Origin: Colius striatus
Taxonomy: Eukaryota; Chordata; Aves; Coliiformes; Coliidae
Reading direction: 5' to 3'
DNA: 64,000 nucleotides
Assembly: GCF_028858725.1 (NCBI RefSeq)
Contig: NC_084772.1
Location: forward strand, 19,321,548 to 19,385,547
This document shows, one piece after another, positions 23,501 through 34,975 of the stretch. The first letter of the stretch is position 1, and each line of letters opens with the position of its first letter. A program made the translations under genes and the position numbers. The notes beneath the pieces were generated by a model, which was given only the letters and a program-made list of their open reading frames with translations, searched no databases and had not been told where the DNA came from.

Positions 23501-26500
23501 GCATCCTGCTGCACGTGTGTCTCCCACTCCAGATATTTATTGAGTAGCTTAGTTGAGGAGAACTCTGTAAGGAGTCATTTGGGGGACAAGTAAGAAAGGA
23601 AATGTCAGCAAGATTCCTCGAAGACAATGAGTGGAAGAGTTTCAGCAAGCTGGGCCTGTATAAATCATCTGGGAGGAGGTTTGGATGCAGCCTGGTGGAG
23701 GAGCTGGAAGTATTAAAACAACAGAAGGGGGAGTAGGAAGCAGTAAGTCTGCATAGGCCTTTCAAAGCCAAGGTGAGGAGCTTGAGCTCGCACTACATTT
23801 CTTGCCAGCTGCTTCAGGTCAGATGTTACTACAAGTGTGCAGCACAAGTAACCTTTCTCTCATGCATGGGAAAACACTTTGTGCACACCGAAATTTCTCT
23901 GGGTGAAGGTACCACCTGCCTGACACCGTTTGTTCATTCCAGGTGTACAGGTGGGATGACCACTCCAGTTTAGTTCTTCAGAGCCTGAACGAGCAGAGGC
24001 ACCGAGGCCTCTTCTGTGACATTGTCCTGGTGGTGGATGAACAGAGAGTCCCTGCCCATCGGAACCTCCTCGCTGTCTGCAGTGACTACTTCAACTCCAT
24101 GTTCACCATCGGCATGCGAGAAGCCCACCAAAAAGAGGTTGAACTTTTTGGAGCTTCTTACATTGGTCTCAAGGCTGTGGTGGATTTTCTTTATGGCAGC
24201 GAGCTGTCTTTGGATGGGGGCAATATCGACTACGTGCTGGAGACAGCTCACCTGCTGCAGATCTGGAAGGTGGTCGACTTCTGCTGCGAGTACCTGGAGA
24301 ACGAAGTCAGCGAGGAGAACTATTTGTACCTGCAGGAGCTCGCCTCTATCTACAACCTGAAGCGCCTCGACTCCTACATCGACTCGTTCATCTTGCAGAA
24401 CTTTGGCACGCTGTCCTTCACCCCAGACTTCCTGCAGAACATCTCTTTGCAGAAGTTGTGCCAATACCTGGACAGCAGCACCGTGCAGCAGGAGTGTGAG
24501 CATGACTTGCTGCAGGCTGCCTTGCAGTGGCTTACCCAGTACCCGGAAAGGGAGAACGAGGCTTACCAGGTTCTGGATAACATCCATTTTCCCTTGATAC
24601 CTAAAAGTGACCTCCTCCATCGAGTCAAGCCTGCTGTGTGCTCTCTGCTTCCCAAAGAGGCAAACTGTGAGGGCTTTATAGAGGAGGCGGTGAACTACCA
24701 CAACAACGTCATGGCTCAGCCGGTGCTGCAGAACAAGCGGACGGCCCTGCGCAGCCATGAGGAGCGGCTCCTCTTTGTGGGAGGGGAGGTGTCCGAGCGC
24801 TGCCTGGAGCTGAGCGATGACACCTGCTTCTTGGACACCAGGAAAGGGCAGTGGGTGGCAGAAACCCCGCTCCCAGCTAGGCGAAGTCACCACTGTGTTG
24901 CAGTCTTGGGAGGCTTCATCTTCATAGCCGGAGGGAGCTTCTCAAGAGACAATGGAGGGGATGCAGCTTCAAATCTCCTATATAGGTATGATCCCCGCTG
25001 TAACCAGTGGATAAAGGTGAGACTTAAGCTGTATTACTTCTCTGTTTCAAGTCCTTAATGTTTAGAGTGTTTCCTTCTTGTCAGTGGAAGGACAGGGCTC
25101 GTTAGAATAGCCAACTTAGCAACGCTTGCAAATAGAAATCCAAGTTCTTTAAGTTGCAAAAGCAGCTACTTGAACACCTTGTGGAGATGCTGGAGTTACA
25201 CACACACAGCAAAAGAGTTTGGGGCAGATTTTCAACTCAGCTCGGGATGTGGGCATCTCATCCGTGAAGTTCCTGGTCAGAGCTCATCCACAACTCCTCA
25301 GATCACTTCTGGCAGTAATGCTAGAATGGACTTGGAGGTGATGGCTTAGTCCATGCAGTAGCACGTGTAACGAAATAAATAATGGGTCTGATGTAAAAGA
25401 AAATGTCTCTGGCACTTGTCAAATGTCTCTGTGCTAAATGGCTCTTAGAACAAGCTATTCACTTTCTGGGGACATTCCAAACCCACCTAGACAAGTTCCT
25501 ATGTGACCTGCTCTAGCTGGTCCTGCTCTGGCAGAGGGGTTGGACTGGATCATCTTTCAAGGCCCCTTCCAACTCTTAAGATTCTGTGATTCTGTGATTC
25601 ACTTCCAGTCCTGCTGTAAAACCCTGTGGCCAGTGCAGGTCCCTGTATGACCCAATCATCCTGTGTGGTTCAGTTGCAGTTTTGAGTGCTCCCCATCTGT
25701 TTCTTGCAGAGTGTTGGAAGGAGGCTCATGTAACACAGGCATTTCTAGAGTAACCTGTCTCTTAGATGCTTCTTGTCCCCTTTTCTGGAAATTAATGCTA
25801 TGTAACATGCTACTGCAGAAGACCAGAAGTATGTTATGAATGGTCAAAACCAGTAGCACTCCTTTGCAAATAAACGGGAAGAAGCAACTATCCTGCACTC
25901 AGACATGAATATACCTTAAGTCAGCCTCCTCACCAGGTGTTTGAAGATGTCAGCATGTTGGTTTTTTTGACAGGCTGCCTCCATGAGACAACGCCGTGTA
26001 GATTTCTACCTGGGAGCTATTACTGACATGCTGGTGGCTGTTGGTGGCAGGAATGAAAATGGGGCACTTTCTTCAGTTGAGACCTACAGTCCTCAGAAGG
26101 ATTCCTGGTCCTATATAGCAGGCTTGCCCAGGTAAGAGGGAAGTTTGGGAAGTTCTCTGGTGTTGGAGGACCGGTAGCTAAAGGAGCTTGTGCGACTTTA
26201 GCTGATGAATGGCCACCCCTAGAAGGAAAGCAAGGGGATGTATAACCAACATGGTACCAGCAAGTAGCAAACCATATAAACATTTGGTATTTGAGCAGCT
26301 GGTTCTTCCAGGCAGTGTGCCTCCTGTTAGCTGATTGGTTGTCATTTCTGTCCTGAGGTACGTGTGAAGGATGGGAGGGAGCGCTTTTCTATTCTTAAAA
26401 CATTTCTCCTGAGGTCACTGGGAGTTGAATCTTTTCAGAGGTGCTGTTTAGATCATGTCAAAGGTTTTTATAATTCACTTGGTTTTACTTTGTCACCTTG

Positions 26501-29500
26501 CTGTGATTGTTTCCCAGGTGTTTCTCTCTGTTTGGCTGCTCAGGTTGGCCGTTGCAGATAAACCACATTTCCCTGTATGGCAAACAGATAACCCTGCAGG
26601 TGTCACCCCTCTCTCAGTCTGACTTAAACCTTAGCTGCCCTGCTTTAGAGAGGCTTTAGTACTGCAGTTCTTGTTGTAACAGCAGCACAGGAGATTGCTG
26701 GTACTTTGAATCAATGTGTGAGTGGTGACTTCATAAGAATGGTAGGACAGCATTTTGTTTGCAAACAGCTATTCAGATTTAGTCATCTTTCACATGGAAA
26801 TTACAGGAGTATTGGCTACACAGCTGAAACCTGCAACTTGAACAGCAGGGCTTGCTTCCTTAGTGGCATCATGAGGGAGATACTTGCCTTTTGATTTGAG
26901 AGATGAGGGGTTTTTTCCCTTATTCCCTTAGCTGCAGGGCTGCAGAGCCATAGGCAGCCAGTGAAGGCAGAGAAGCCTGTTGCCCAGTTCTATTTTGGGC
27001 AGGTGCTGCAATGCGAGTCTGATCCAGGCTAACAGCTGGGCTCAAGGGCTCTTCACAAGCAGGATGCATTTCTCTGCTTCATTTCTGCTCACACAGGCAG
27101 ATCCAACAGCTGAGGCTGAACACCACAGGCTGTCCAGGGAAGCTGTTTCTCAGAGGATCTTCAGGCCTTTCTCTTAATTGGGGTGACCCATGAGATCCCA
27201 ATAACCTCTCACAGAAATTCTGGCACAGCTTTTCTGTTTTAAAACATTATTCTGCCTTGTGTGTTGTTAAAACCCATACCTGGTGTGGATATTTTTTTCC
27301 CCAGCATAGAAGTGGTCCAGGGGATGCTTGCAGACTGTAAGTTGTCTGAAAAGGGGCAGTTTTTCTGCATGTTCCAACTATTACCTTTGGATTGGCTTTG
27401 GGAATTTGGCAGCTGCAGCAGAGTTCCCTTTAAAAGTGAACTTTGACTTTGGGGGTGTTGACTTGTGGATTAGATTGCCCAGCTGAGCTGCTTGGACTTG
27501 CCAAAATTCCCCTTATGGGACAGACCTCACTGCCCTGGCTTAGCTGGTGGCTGACCTGCAGGGTGAGGCTGTAATACAGTCACTACTTTAAGTTACTGCT
27601 GCTTCCCCCAAAAATAGCTCTGCATCCTCTCTCCCTGCCTGCTCTGTCCTCATCCCATGCTAACTGTTCCTTCTTGCCAGCTCAGGTGTTTGTGCAGCTG
27701 TGTAGTGAACTAGGAACCTTCCCACTTTGCCACATGGCTGCTGTCTTGCATGTCTTTAGTTAAATCCTAATGTATGCTTAGCACTCTCATATTTTCTGTC
27801 TTTTCAGCCCTCTTTCTCTTTTTGGGGAGCTCTTGCATTGGCAGGATGTTGTTTGCAACAACCATTTTTCTATGCAGAAGGAACAGAGTTAAAAGAACTT
27901 TGTGCAGGTTGTAAAAGGCAAAAAGCAGCAGAGAGGTGGACAACAGAAAGTGCCCTTTGTGAGTGCAGGGGCAAGAGAATGCTGCCTGAGCTCAGGGTAT
28001 GTGGCTCTGGCAGGTGTGGGTGACTGCTGGAGGGGATCTGGGCAGCCCTTGCCTGATGCACTTCAGATGGATTTGCTGACAGCAGAGGAAGGATGAGAGA
28101 GAATTGTGGCATCTATTCAAGATTAGGAAAAGCACGTTAGCTACAGCTCCTTCTGTGTGCTCTGATCCCTTCAACCTGTTCTTGCTCTGAGCTCTGTTTT
28201 CACTCCACCACTTGCTTTTGTTCCTCAGACTAATTTTACTTACTATTCTTACCCAAATAACATCTTCCCCAGCCCTGTTCCAGCAGAAAGCCTTTTCTCC
28301 TCACATAGAGGAAATCAGCAGCTCCAGTGCTTCCTGATTGCCTGATCAGGCAGCACGTCCTGACACAGCTGCCTTGTTTCCTGCATGCTTCTTCCCTCTG
28401 AAGAGAAAATGTGCAGGCTTTTTGTCCTCTTGGGTGCATAGTCCCCAGAAACGGGCTCCCTCCCTGCACCTCTGCTCTTCCTCCTGACTGCTCTAAGCCA
28501 GCAGCTCCCTGCAAGACTGTTCCCTGGAGTGACAGACACATGGTGAGGTCATTCTGGGGTGCAGGCCTGCGCGGCTCAGTTTGAGCTGTGTGGGGTTGCA
28601 CTCTCAGGGGTTATATTTGTTAAAGCTTCTACTCTGAACACACAGAAAATGTTTTGGCTTGTGATTGTTGTTTTTCCTTCCCAAGGGTTATGTCTTGCCG
28701 TGAGTGTGGAGATTTTCAGGGCAAAGGCAATGGCTGTGTCTTTGTGTCTGCTGCCAGATCTGTGTCTGTGTTGCTGTGCACAGGCACACTCCTGCTCCTC
28801 TAAGGACGAGCTTTGCAAGCTCTCCTTTATCTCTTCTTCCCTCCCAGCATGGTCAGAACAGCACGTTGTTGTTTTCCCCAACCGCTTTCTTGGAAGGAGC
28901 TCTGAGCTGTTTTGACTGAAATAATGCTGTGTTACTGAAGAAGAAAACACAGCCTCTTGAGGCAGACGCTTAGCATGGAGAACTACAGCCAAGCAATCTA
29001 AAGGGTGGACCTGCTCCAAGTTTGCCACAAGTGAATTTTGCCTGACTCTCAGCAGGGTCCTTGCTCATGGGATAACTTTCCTGCTTTTCAAAGAGGCCAT
29101 TTTTCAGTTCTTTCCCCCCCCATTTTCCCAGGCTCTTTGGGAGCAGGCTCTGCCACAGTTTCTAGCCCAGAAGGGAGCAGCAGCAGCTGACAAGTTTGGC
29201 AGAGCAGAAGTTGGTGCATTGTGTCCTCATCTTGCATGAAAAAGTCATACTGCAGACATCAGTGAAATGAACAGAGTGGCCCTAGGTTAAAGCTTGGCAG
29301 AACAACTGACAACAGTTGTGTGAGGAAATGTGTTGGAACAGGTTAATGAATGATGGTATCTGCTCTGTTGGTTGTCTCATGAATCATCTCACAGGGTTGC
29401 AACAGGTGGACAGTGAGATCCAGAGCAACCACAGCTCACCTGGACTTTGGCTGGAGTAGGAGATTCCCACAGCTTAAGTGAGTTGGGCCAAATGTTCTCC

Positions 29501-32199
29501 TGTTAACAGAAAAAATGGTAGATTTTCTAGCATTTACTGCAATGTTAGTTACTGGGTCAGAAACTGTAATTTTTGCAGCATTGTACCTAGGGAAGTTACT
29601 CAAAATCAGCAACTTTAGTAGATGTTCTGAACCAGAACTTCTTTCTTCTTAAGGCCTCTATCTCTTTCTGGGCACTCTTTACAGACAAAGCTGCCCAAAG
29701 GCTCGATGCTTTCTGTCAGAGGATGTCTGGACCTGCTGTATTGAGGTGTCCTGCTCTGTTCAAACCACAGAGCTTGTAGAAAGGATTGCAATTGTTTTCC
29801 ATTTGAGCATTTTCTTTCATGCAGTTCTGTATTAATGGGTACATGCAGTTTTGGATGAGCTTTTCACAAGTCAGGCCAAGGGAAACACCTCTAGAGTATA
29901 TCAATGGGTAATCTCCCTGTATTGGAAAACAACACATTCACAGTGGATTTGCTGCTTCAGGTACAATTGCCTCTTTCAAATTCCTCTTGTACCTATGGCT
30001 ATTTGCTACACATAGCCATTGATTGAGGCAAAAAGTGGTGCTTCCATGGCAGACTGTGAGCTGTGGAATTCCTGAGTTGCCTTGTGGATAAAGTTTCATA
30101 ACTGTGCCTCAGTCCTCTCTGTCTCTTTCTCTGTCTCTCTCTTTCTGTCTTTCTCCTGAGTGGCTAAGCAGCAGTACAGTTCTGAAGTAATCTCTGCAAG
30201 GTCCCCAGGGACAGTGCTCCACCTCATTTGGTTGAAAGGTCTCTCCTGGCCACTCAGCCTTCTTAAGCCAAGTGTGTCAAGAATGGTTCTGTAGCAGAAG
30301 CCTGTTACAATATCTGATTCAGACGCTGGTCAGGGATCAGAAGCTTTAGCAGGCATCTAGAATAATGAACATCTTTGAGCTCTTCTCAGAAGTGTTGTGC
30401 TTTCAGGGTAAATGTGGGCTTTCTTTTCTTTTTTGCCTTTTCCCTTGGCACAAAAGTGCTTGGCACTTAGGTGTGTGGAAGAAGTTATGATACCATTTGT
30501 GTAGCTGAGAGGAGCTATTACCATGAGAAATAAAACCAGCTCAAGGTTCTCTCCACGTTGAATTTTGAGCATGTTCAGGCATGGTTCAAAAGCATTCCAG
30601 GCTAAAGTAATGCCAGCTTAGGTTTGCCTGCCACAGAGGTTGAGTTGTCTTGAGTTTTTGACTACAAAGAGTGGTAGCAGAGGCTGTGAGAGCAGCATGA
30701 TGAGGGCATTGCTCTGCAGCCCCATGAGTATTCAGTTATTTGGGCTCTTTGTACCAGTGTGAGATGTTTTGCTGTGGCTGTCCCCTGCCTTTGCATTCTG
30801 CTTCTAAGACCTCAAAGGGGGTCTGTTGCACCCTAGTGTGAAGTTAAGAACACCCTCAAGAATTAGGTTTGTAGTGGCTTTATTGTAGCAGATCAAAGGG
30901 GTTGTCTGTGCCCTGCGGAGACAGCGTGCGTGGTGTTGGTTCTGCTGTTTCATTTTTACTTCGTCCAACGTGGACTGTGGTCTGTGATTGACTGAGGTCT
31001 GTTGCCTCGTTTTTGAGTGAGCAGAGAAGGTATCCCCAGGGTGGTAGCCATGGTAGAGCAGGTGGATAGCTCATGAAAGCGACACTGTGTGTGTCACGAC
31101 TGCAAATTAACTGGGCTGTGAACTCTAGTGGGTAAGAAATGTGATTCATGATCTTGAAGCTGGGGAAGGGGAAGGCAGCAGTAGTTTTCTCGTTGTTTTT
31201 TTCTTGGTTAATTGCTAGTGGTAAGTCTGAGAGGTATCATGATTATTTCCTCTTTCTATCATAGAAACCCTTGCTGAGATGTGGATTATTTTCCTCTCTG
31301 GCCCTCTCAGACTGACCCAAGCCAAGCACTGGAGCAGGAAAATGGGAGTGAAGGCCACGCCAATTAGAGCAGGATGGGTTACTTCTGTTGTATGACACAC
31401 TGTAGAGGATGCCTTGAAAGTGATTGTCATACCTGAGTGCTTGTAGCCAGCAGGTATGAAAAGGATGCCTTCCAAAGTGGCTGTGGTACCTTAGTGCAAA
31501 GCAGCTTGGATAAAAGCAGTCACTGCATTAGGACTTCTGGCTGTAGTTACCTCTTGTTTCCTTTAGTACCAGTCCTTGTTGAGTGCTTGTGTGTCTTGAT
31601 AAAATCCCTAAGTGCTAAGTTGGAGCATTTTTGCCTGTCCTAGGTTTACCTACGGTCACGCTGGAACAGTCTACAAGGAATTTGTGTACATTTCAGGAGG
31701 CCACGATTACCAGATTGGGCCCTACAGAAAAAACCTGCTCTGCTATGATCACCGCACGGACGTGTGGGAGGAGAAGAGGCCGATGCTGACAGCCAGAGGC
31801 TGGCACAGCATGTGCACCCTGCAGGAAAACATCTATTCCATCGGGGGCAGCGATGACAACATAGAAACCATGGCTCGTTTTGACATCCTGAGTGTGGAGT
31901 CCTACAGCCCCCAGTGTAACCAGTGGACCAGAGTTGCTCCTCTGTTGCAAGCAAACAGCGAGTCAGGGGTGGCAGTTTGGGAAGGAAAGATTTATATCCT
32001 CGGAGGCTACAGCTGGGAAGAAACAGTCTTCTCCAAAACAGTCCAGGTTTATGATAAGGAGAAAAACAAGTGGTACAAAGGAACTGACTTACCCAAAGCA
32101 ATTGCTGGTGTGTCTGCCTGTGTCTGTGCATTGAAACCCAAAACAGAGGACAAAAAGAAAAAGACCAGAACAAAGAAACATCAAGATCGAGGAAGATGA
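20538..32199 (+). CDS. KLHL36: Kelch-like protein KLHL36 (complete, four coding exons)
   Basis: BTB-BACK-kelch protein; the family serves mainly as substrate adaptors of CUL3 RING E3 ubiquitin ligases, and KLHL36 is assigned that role by similarity. Exons 20538-20597, 23943-25016, 25974-26131 and 31644-32199 join in frame to 1848 bp, i.e. 615 residues (human 616). Seen: N-terminus [20 protein letters not shown] as in human; BTB domain about residues 35-140 ([20 protein letters not shown]); BACK about 145-250; six kelch repeats with Gly-Gly doublets at 300-301, 350-351, 402-403, 449-450, 498-499 and 551-552; a lysine-rich tail ([17 protein letters not shown]). All introns are GT-AG. No frameshift or missing blade is visible. 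It is divergent from COTL1 and tandem with USP10. Confidence 0.98.
20598..23942 (+). other. KLHL36: KLHL36 intron after first coding exon
   Basis: About 3.3 kb between donor GTTTGT and acceptor CATTCCAG. No other exon, RNA gene or recognised repeat seen. Confidence 0.7.
23943..25016 (+). CDS. KLHL36: KLHL36 large exon (BTB, BACK and first two kelch repeats)
   Basis: 1074 bp, residues 21-378, from VYRWDDHS to CNQWIK. Donor GTGAGA. The exon is GC-richer than its surroundings. Its codon pattern leaves a 307-codon antisense frame (23970-24893) and two plus-strand shadow frames that are not genes. Confidence 0.98.
25017..25973 (+). other. KLHL36: KLHL36 intron with a CR1 fragment
   Basis: 957 bp. 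Holds the CR1 3' end at 25466-25600. The acceptor is TTTTTTTGACAG at 25973. Nothing else recognised. Confidence 0.75.
25466..25600 (+). mobile_element. CR1 LINE, 5'-truncated 3' end
   Basis: The stretch with CCTGCTCTGGCAGAGGGGTT, then GGACTGGATCATCTTTCAAG, GGCCCCTTCCAACTC and terminal ATTCTGTGATTCTGTGATTC is the hallmark 3' end of a bird CR1 retrotransposon in sense orientation. Only about 135 bp remain. An 8-bp ATTCACTT occurs on both sides (25457-25464 and 25597-25604), a possible target-site duplication that overlaps the terminal octamer. No coding capacity. Confidence 0.88.
25974..26131 (+). CDS. KLHL36: KLHL36 coding exon (kelch repeat 3)
   Basis: 158 bp, residues 379-430 plus two bases of Arg431. 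Contains [20 protein letters not shown] and VETYSP, the third kelch blade. Donor GTAAGAG. Confidence 0.97.
26132..31643 (+). other. KLHL36: KLHL36 last intron
   Basis: About 5.5 kb. No exon, RNA gene or clear transposon recognised. A pyrimidine-rich stretch of CT/TCTG units lies at 30111-30160. Open frames are at most about 150 codons and unrecognised. Confidence 0.65.
31644..32199 (+). CDS. KLHL36: KLHL36 last coding exon (kelch repeats 4-6 and basic tail)
   Basis: 556 bp from acceptor GTCCTAG to TGA at 32197-32199; completes Arg431 and encodes residues 432-615. Blades are marked by [17 protein letters not shown] and IYILGGYSW. The lysine-rich C-terminal tail could act in nuclear localisation or RNA contact, but that is only inference. 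Confidence 0.98.
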
Positions 32200-34255
32200 C
32201 AACTTCTGGACAGCCACCTGCTGCTGGTGGACTCCCAAAGGACCTCCAATTTAATCATTTTTGTCTAACCTTGATTATTTCTTTTCATTTTTAAATATGG
32301 GGTGGAGAGGGAAAGCATCTTCTGAAGCCTCAGAAAACATCCAGGTGAATGTGGGTTCTGGATTAAGCTCATGCTTAAGGTAAAAGCAGCCTAAAAACTC
32401 TCCCACTATACAAGGAGAGATATGGCAAGAGATATGGCTGCTCTCCTGAATGTTAAGGCTTAGTCTTTTGCTTCTGTGGTTCATGGCATTTCCACATACA
32501 TCATATTATATCCATGTTTTTAAAATAAGGGCAGATCTGCAGCTGAAACAATAATGTCACAGGGGAGAAGGCAGAGCAGGGTCTGGTTGGAAGTTCCAAA
32601 GCAGTTCAGAGGAGCTCTGAAGCAACTGCTGAGAAAAAGTGAAACAGATCTTTGATGCTGTAAATGTTGAATGTTTGTAACGTTACATTTCCCTCACAAT
32701 ACAGTCTTGAGTTGTCAGGATCAGATTTGTGGAACACAGGAGTATTCAAAGAGAATGTTGCTCTTGGTGAATGCAGGTCAGAGCAGCTTGAAGAGCAAAT
32801 CACTCCACTGTACTCTTCAGATTAAGGTGACCTTACTGTGTGGCTAAAGAGTAGATGGGATTGACTCGGGCTCAGACTGACAGGATTCTGAATTTTGCAG
32901 TCTGGGAAAGGTGAGATGACTTTTGCATCCCTTGTGGTACTTATATCTAAACACAAGAGCAAATTTTTCTTGAGCTTTATAATGCCCCAGGATGAGCTAA
33001 AAGAAGAACCTGAAAGGTTTGAGGATTTGGGTTTTCCTTGGCCTTCAAAGCAGATGGAAACAACAGAGCTCCTTGTGAGTTTTGGGTTTGCTGAGTAGGG
33101 TAACAATGAGGAGAAATAGCAGGAAGATCCCTCGGGTGAACTTGAAACAAGAAGACATCCCTCCCCAGCCCTACCAGGCTGTAGAAGCTGGGATCCATTT
33201 CATTTAATTCGAAGCTCACCCTGATCAGTGTGAGCAAGAGCCCATACTGGACTTATGTGCTGTCAGAAACCTTATTATCCCAGGATGATGAGTAGGGGTC
33301 AGGTAATCCTGAAGAACAGCAACTTAGTTTTTTACCTGAGCTAATAGCTCTCACTTTCCTCTTTTTTTTTTTTTCCAAGTTGAAAGTACCTTTTCATGAG
33401 AGTAGCCTGTTCTGGTGGGCTCGGTGGGGACTCGGCAGCCAAACACCTTCCCCAGCAAGACAGGTTCAAAAGCAAGAAACCCAAAATATACTCAGGACAC
33501 TGTTTGGAGTCCAGACAGCTGGACCAAACTGAAAATGGTGTTAGATCCTCTGTAACTCTATCCTCTGCATACCAAGTAAAGAGCTTTCCGACCCAAGTGT
33601 CAGGCCGCCCTCTCCAAACACAGCTGATTGAGTTGCAGATACTGAAATTCCCTGCCTGTCTGGCCAGCTGTCAGCATTCACCCCGGGGCCCTTCACAAAC
33701 CCACCTCTGATCTGCCACAAGTCCAGCACCAGCATTGTGCCAGGAGCCCTTCAGAGGCCGTGAGGAAGCCAGGCTGCAGGGCGACGTTCCTCCTTCCCAC
33801 ACAAAGACATTTGTAGCGAGTTTTTAAAAACAACTTTTATACTTTTTTTACAATGCATTTTGCTAACTCAGTCTCATGTTTGCCAGGCAGGACTTTCTTT
33901 CCTTGAGAAGCCACTGCTGTGTCATCCTGAGCCCACAGCTGCTGTGGTGGGGCTGGGGGATGGGTGGCATTTCCCGCAGTGTCCAGCCGCCGCTGCAGTG
34001 GTGCCTGTGGCCTGGCCTCTCTCCCCATGGGCCAGCTGCGCAGCTACACCACTGACCACACTTCCCTTCCAGCTTTTGGTGATCTGGGTGGATTTCAAGG
34101 GCTTTGGCTTAAAGTTCTGTGCTGGGGAGCTGTTGATTGTTGCTGTTGTGTCTTCCTCAGTCCTCCTTGCACATCTCCTTGTGCACTGGAATCCTGTATT
34201 TCACATTTAACTTTTTTCCATCCGGTGCACAGACAGTTGATATCTTTCTTTCTCC

Positions 34256-34340
34256 TTTCCTTTCCTTTCCTTTCCTTTCCTTTCCTTTCCTTTCCTTTCC
34301 TTTCCTTTCCTTTCCTTTCCTTTCCTTTCCTTTCCTTTCC
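34256..34340 (+). repeat. (TTTCC)n pentanucleotide microsatellite, 17 units
   Basis: About 85 bp of uninterrupted TTTCC, preceded by TTTCTTTC and followed by TCTCCTCTCTC. A pure tract of this length is expected to vary in length between individuals. The repeating FLSFP-type and KERKG-type peptides on the two strands are by-products. Confidence 0.97.
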
Positions 34341-34490
34341 TCTCCTCTCTCTTTTCCCAAACTCTTTACCTCAATAATTGGAAAACACTAAGAAAACATT
34401 TTTTGCACTTAATTTCAGCTGAAGCTCTTGTAACTGAAAGAACTCTGAGGTATACATCACAAAGACATATTTCATATTGAAAGACACCTG

Positions 34491-34496
34491 AATAAA
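34491..34496 (+). other. KLHL36: AATAAA poly(A) signal candidate 1
   Basis: First AATAAA hexamer downstream of the KLHL36 stop codon (about 2.3 kb). Confidence 0.35.
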
Positions 34497-34716
34497 TCTC
34501 TGGTGCAAGGAAGTGACAGGTTTCTCTTTCAGTGCTAAGAAAGGATTTAAGAAAACCAGTTGAAATTAATTTAGTGAAACTCTCTGAGGGGGTTTTGTTG
34601 TTGTTGTTGATTAAAACAATAAGCCTCAGGAGTTAGTCTGTCATTTGCATTTCTGGATTTATTTCAAAGCCTTTGGACACTGCATGAGGTGATAGCTATT
34701 CTTTTTTGATCCTAAA

Positions 34717-34722
34717 AATAAA
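34717..34722 (+). other. KLHL36: AATAAA poly(A) signal candidate 2
   Basis: Second hexamer, in an A-rich context (AAAAATAAACC). Confidence 0.3.
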
Positions 34723-34951
34723 CCTAAAGCCAACCAAACCAAACCTTTTGGTTATTACAGACTCATTAATCAGTTGCTTGGGGTTTTTTTTAATATATAT
34801 TTGATATCCTTGTCATGTTGACTGACAACTGCTTAATTTTTGGGACATTTTCACATGTAAGTATAGAACTTGCTTTGTTTCTGTTACTGGGTTGCTTGTT
34901 ACTATAGCCCCCCGTTTACTGTGCTTACATATTACATTAATGTCTGGAAAC

Positions 34952-34957
34952 AATAAA
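34952..34957 (+). other. KLHL36: AATAAA poly(A) signal candidate 3 (preferred)
   Basis: AATAAA followed 20-40 bp later by a T/GT-rich stretch (CACTTGTGTCTTG), the best match in this interval to a full vertebrate polyadenylation site. Confidence 0.45.
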
Positions 34958-34975
34958 TCCAGCTTAGGATATTGT

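Larger units (their letters stand above)
32200..34975 (+). other. KLHL36: Probable KLHL36 3' UTR
   Basis: No coding sequence recognised. No AATAAA is seen between the stop codon and 34490; the first hexamers are at 34491, 34717 and 34952. The last is followed by a GT-rich stretch (near 34970-34995), the best poly(A) site candidate. The end of the transcript cannot be fixed from sequence alone. A (TTTCC)n tract lies inside. Confidence 0.5.

Noticed and set aside
23970-24893. 307-codon minus-strand open frame opposite the KLHL36 BTB/BACK exon
   Set aside because: Antisense shadow of a long GC-biased coding exon; the translation is low-complexity Leu/Val/Gln-rich and resembles no protein.
31646-32173. 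175-codon minus-strand frame over the last KLHL36 exon
   Set aside because: Antisense shadow of a coding exon.
34137-34391. Repetitive FLSFP / GKERK peptides
   Set aside because: Translation of the (TTTCC)n microsatellite, not a gene.
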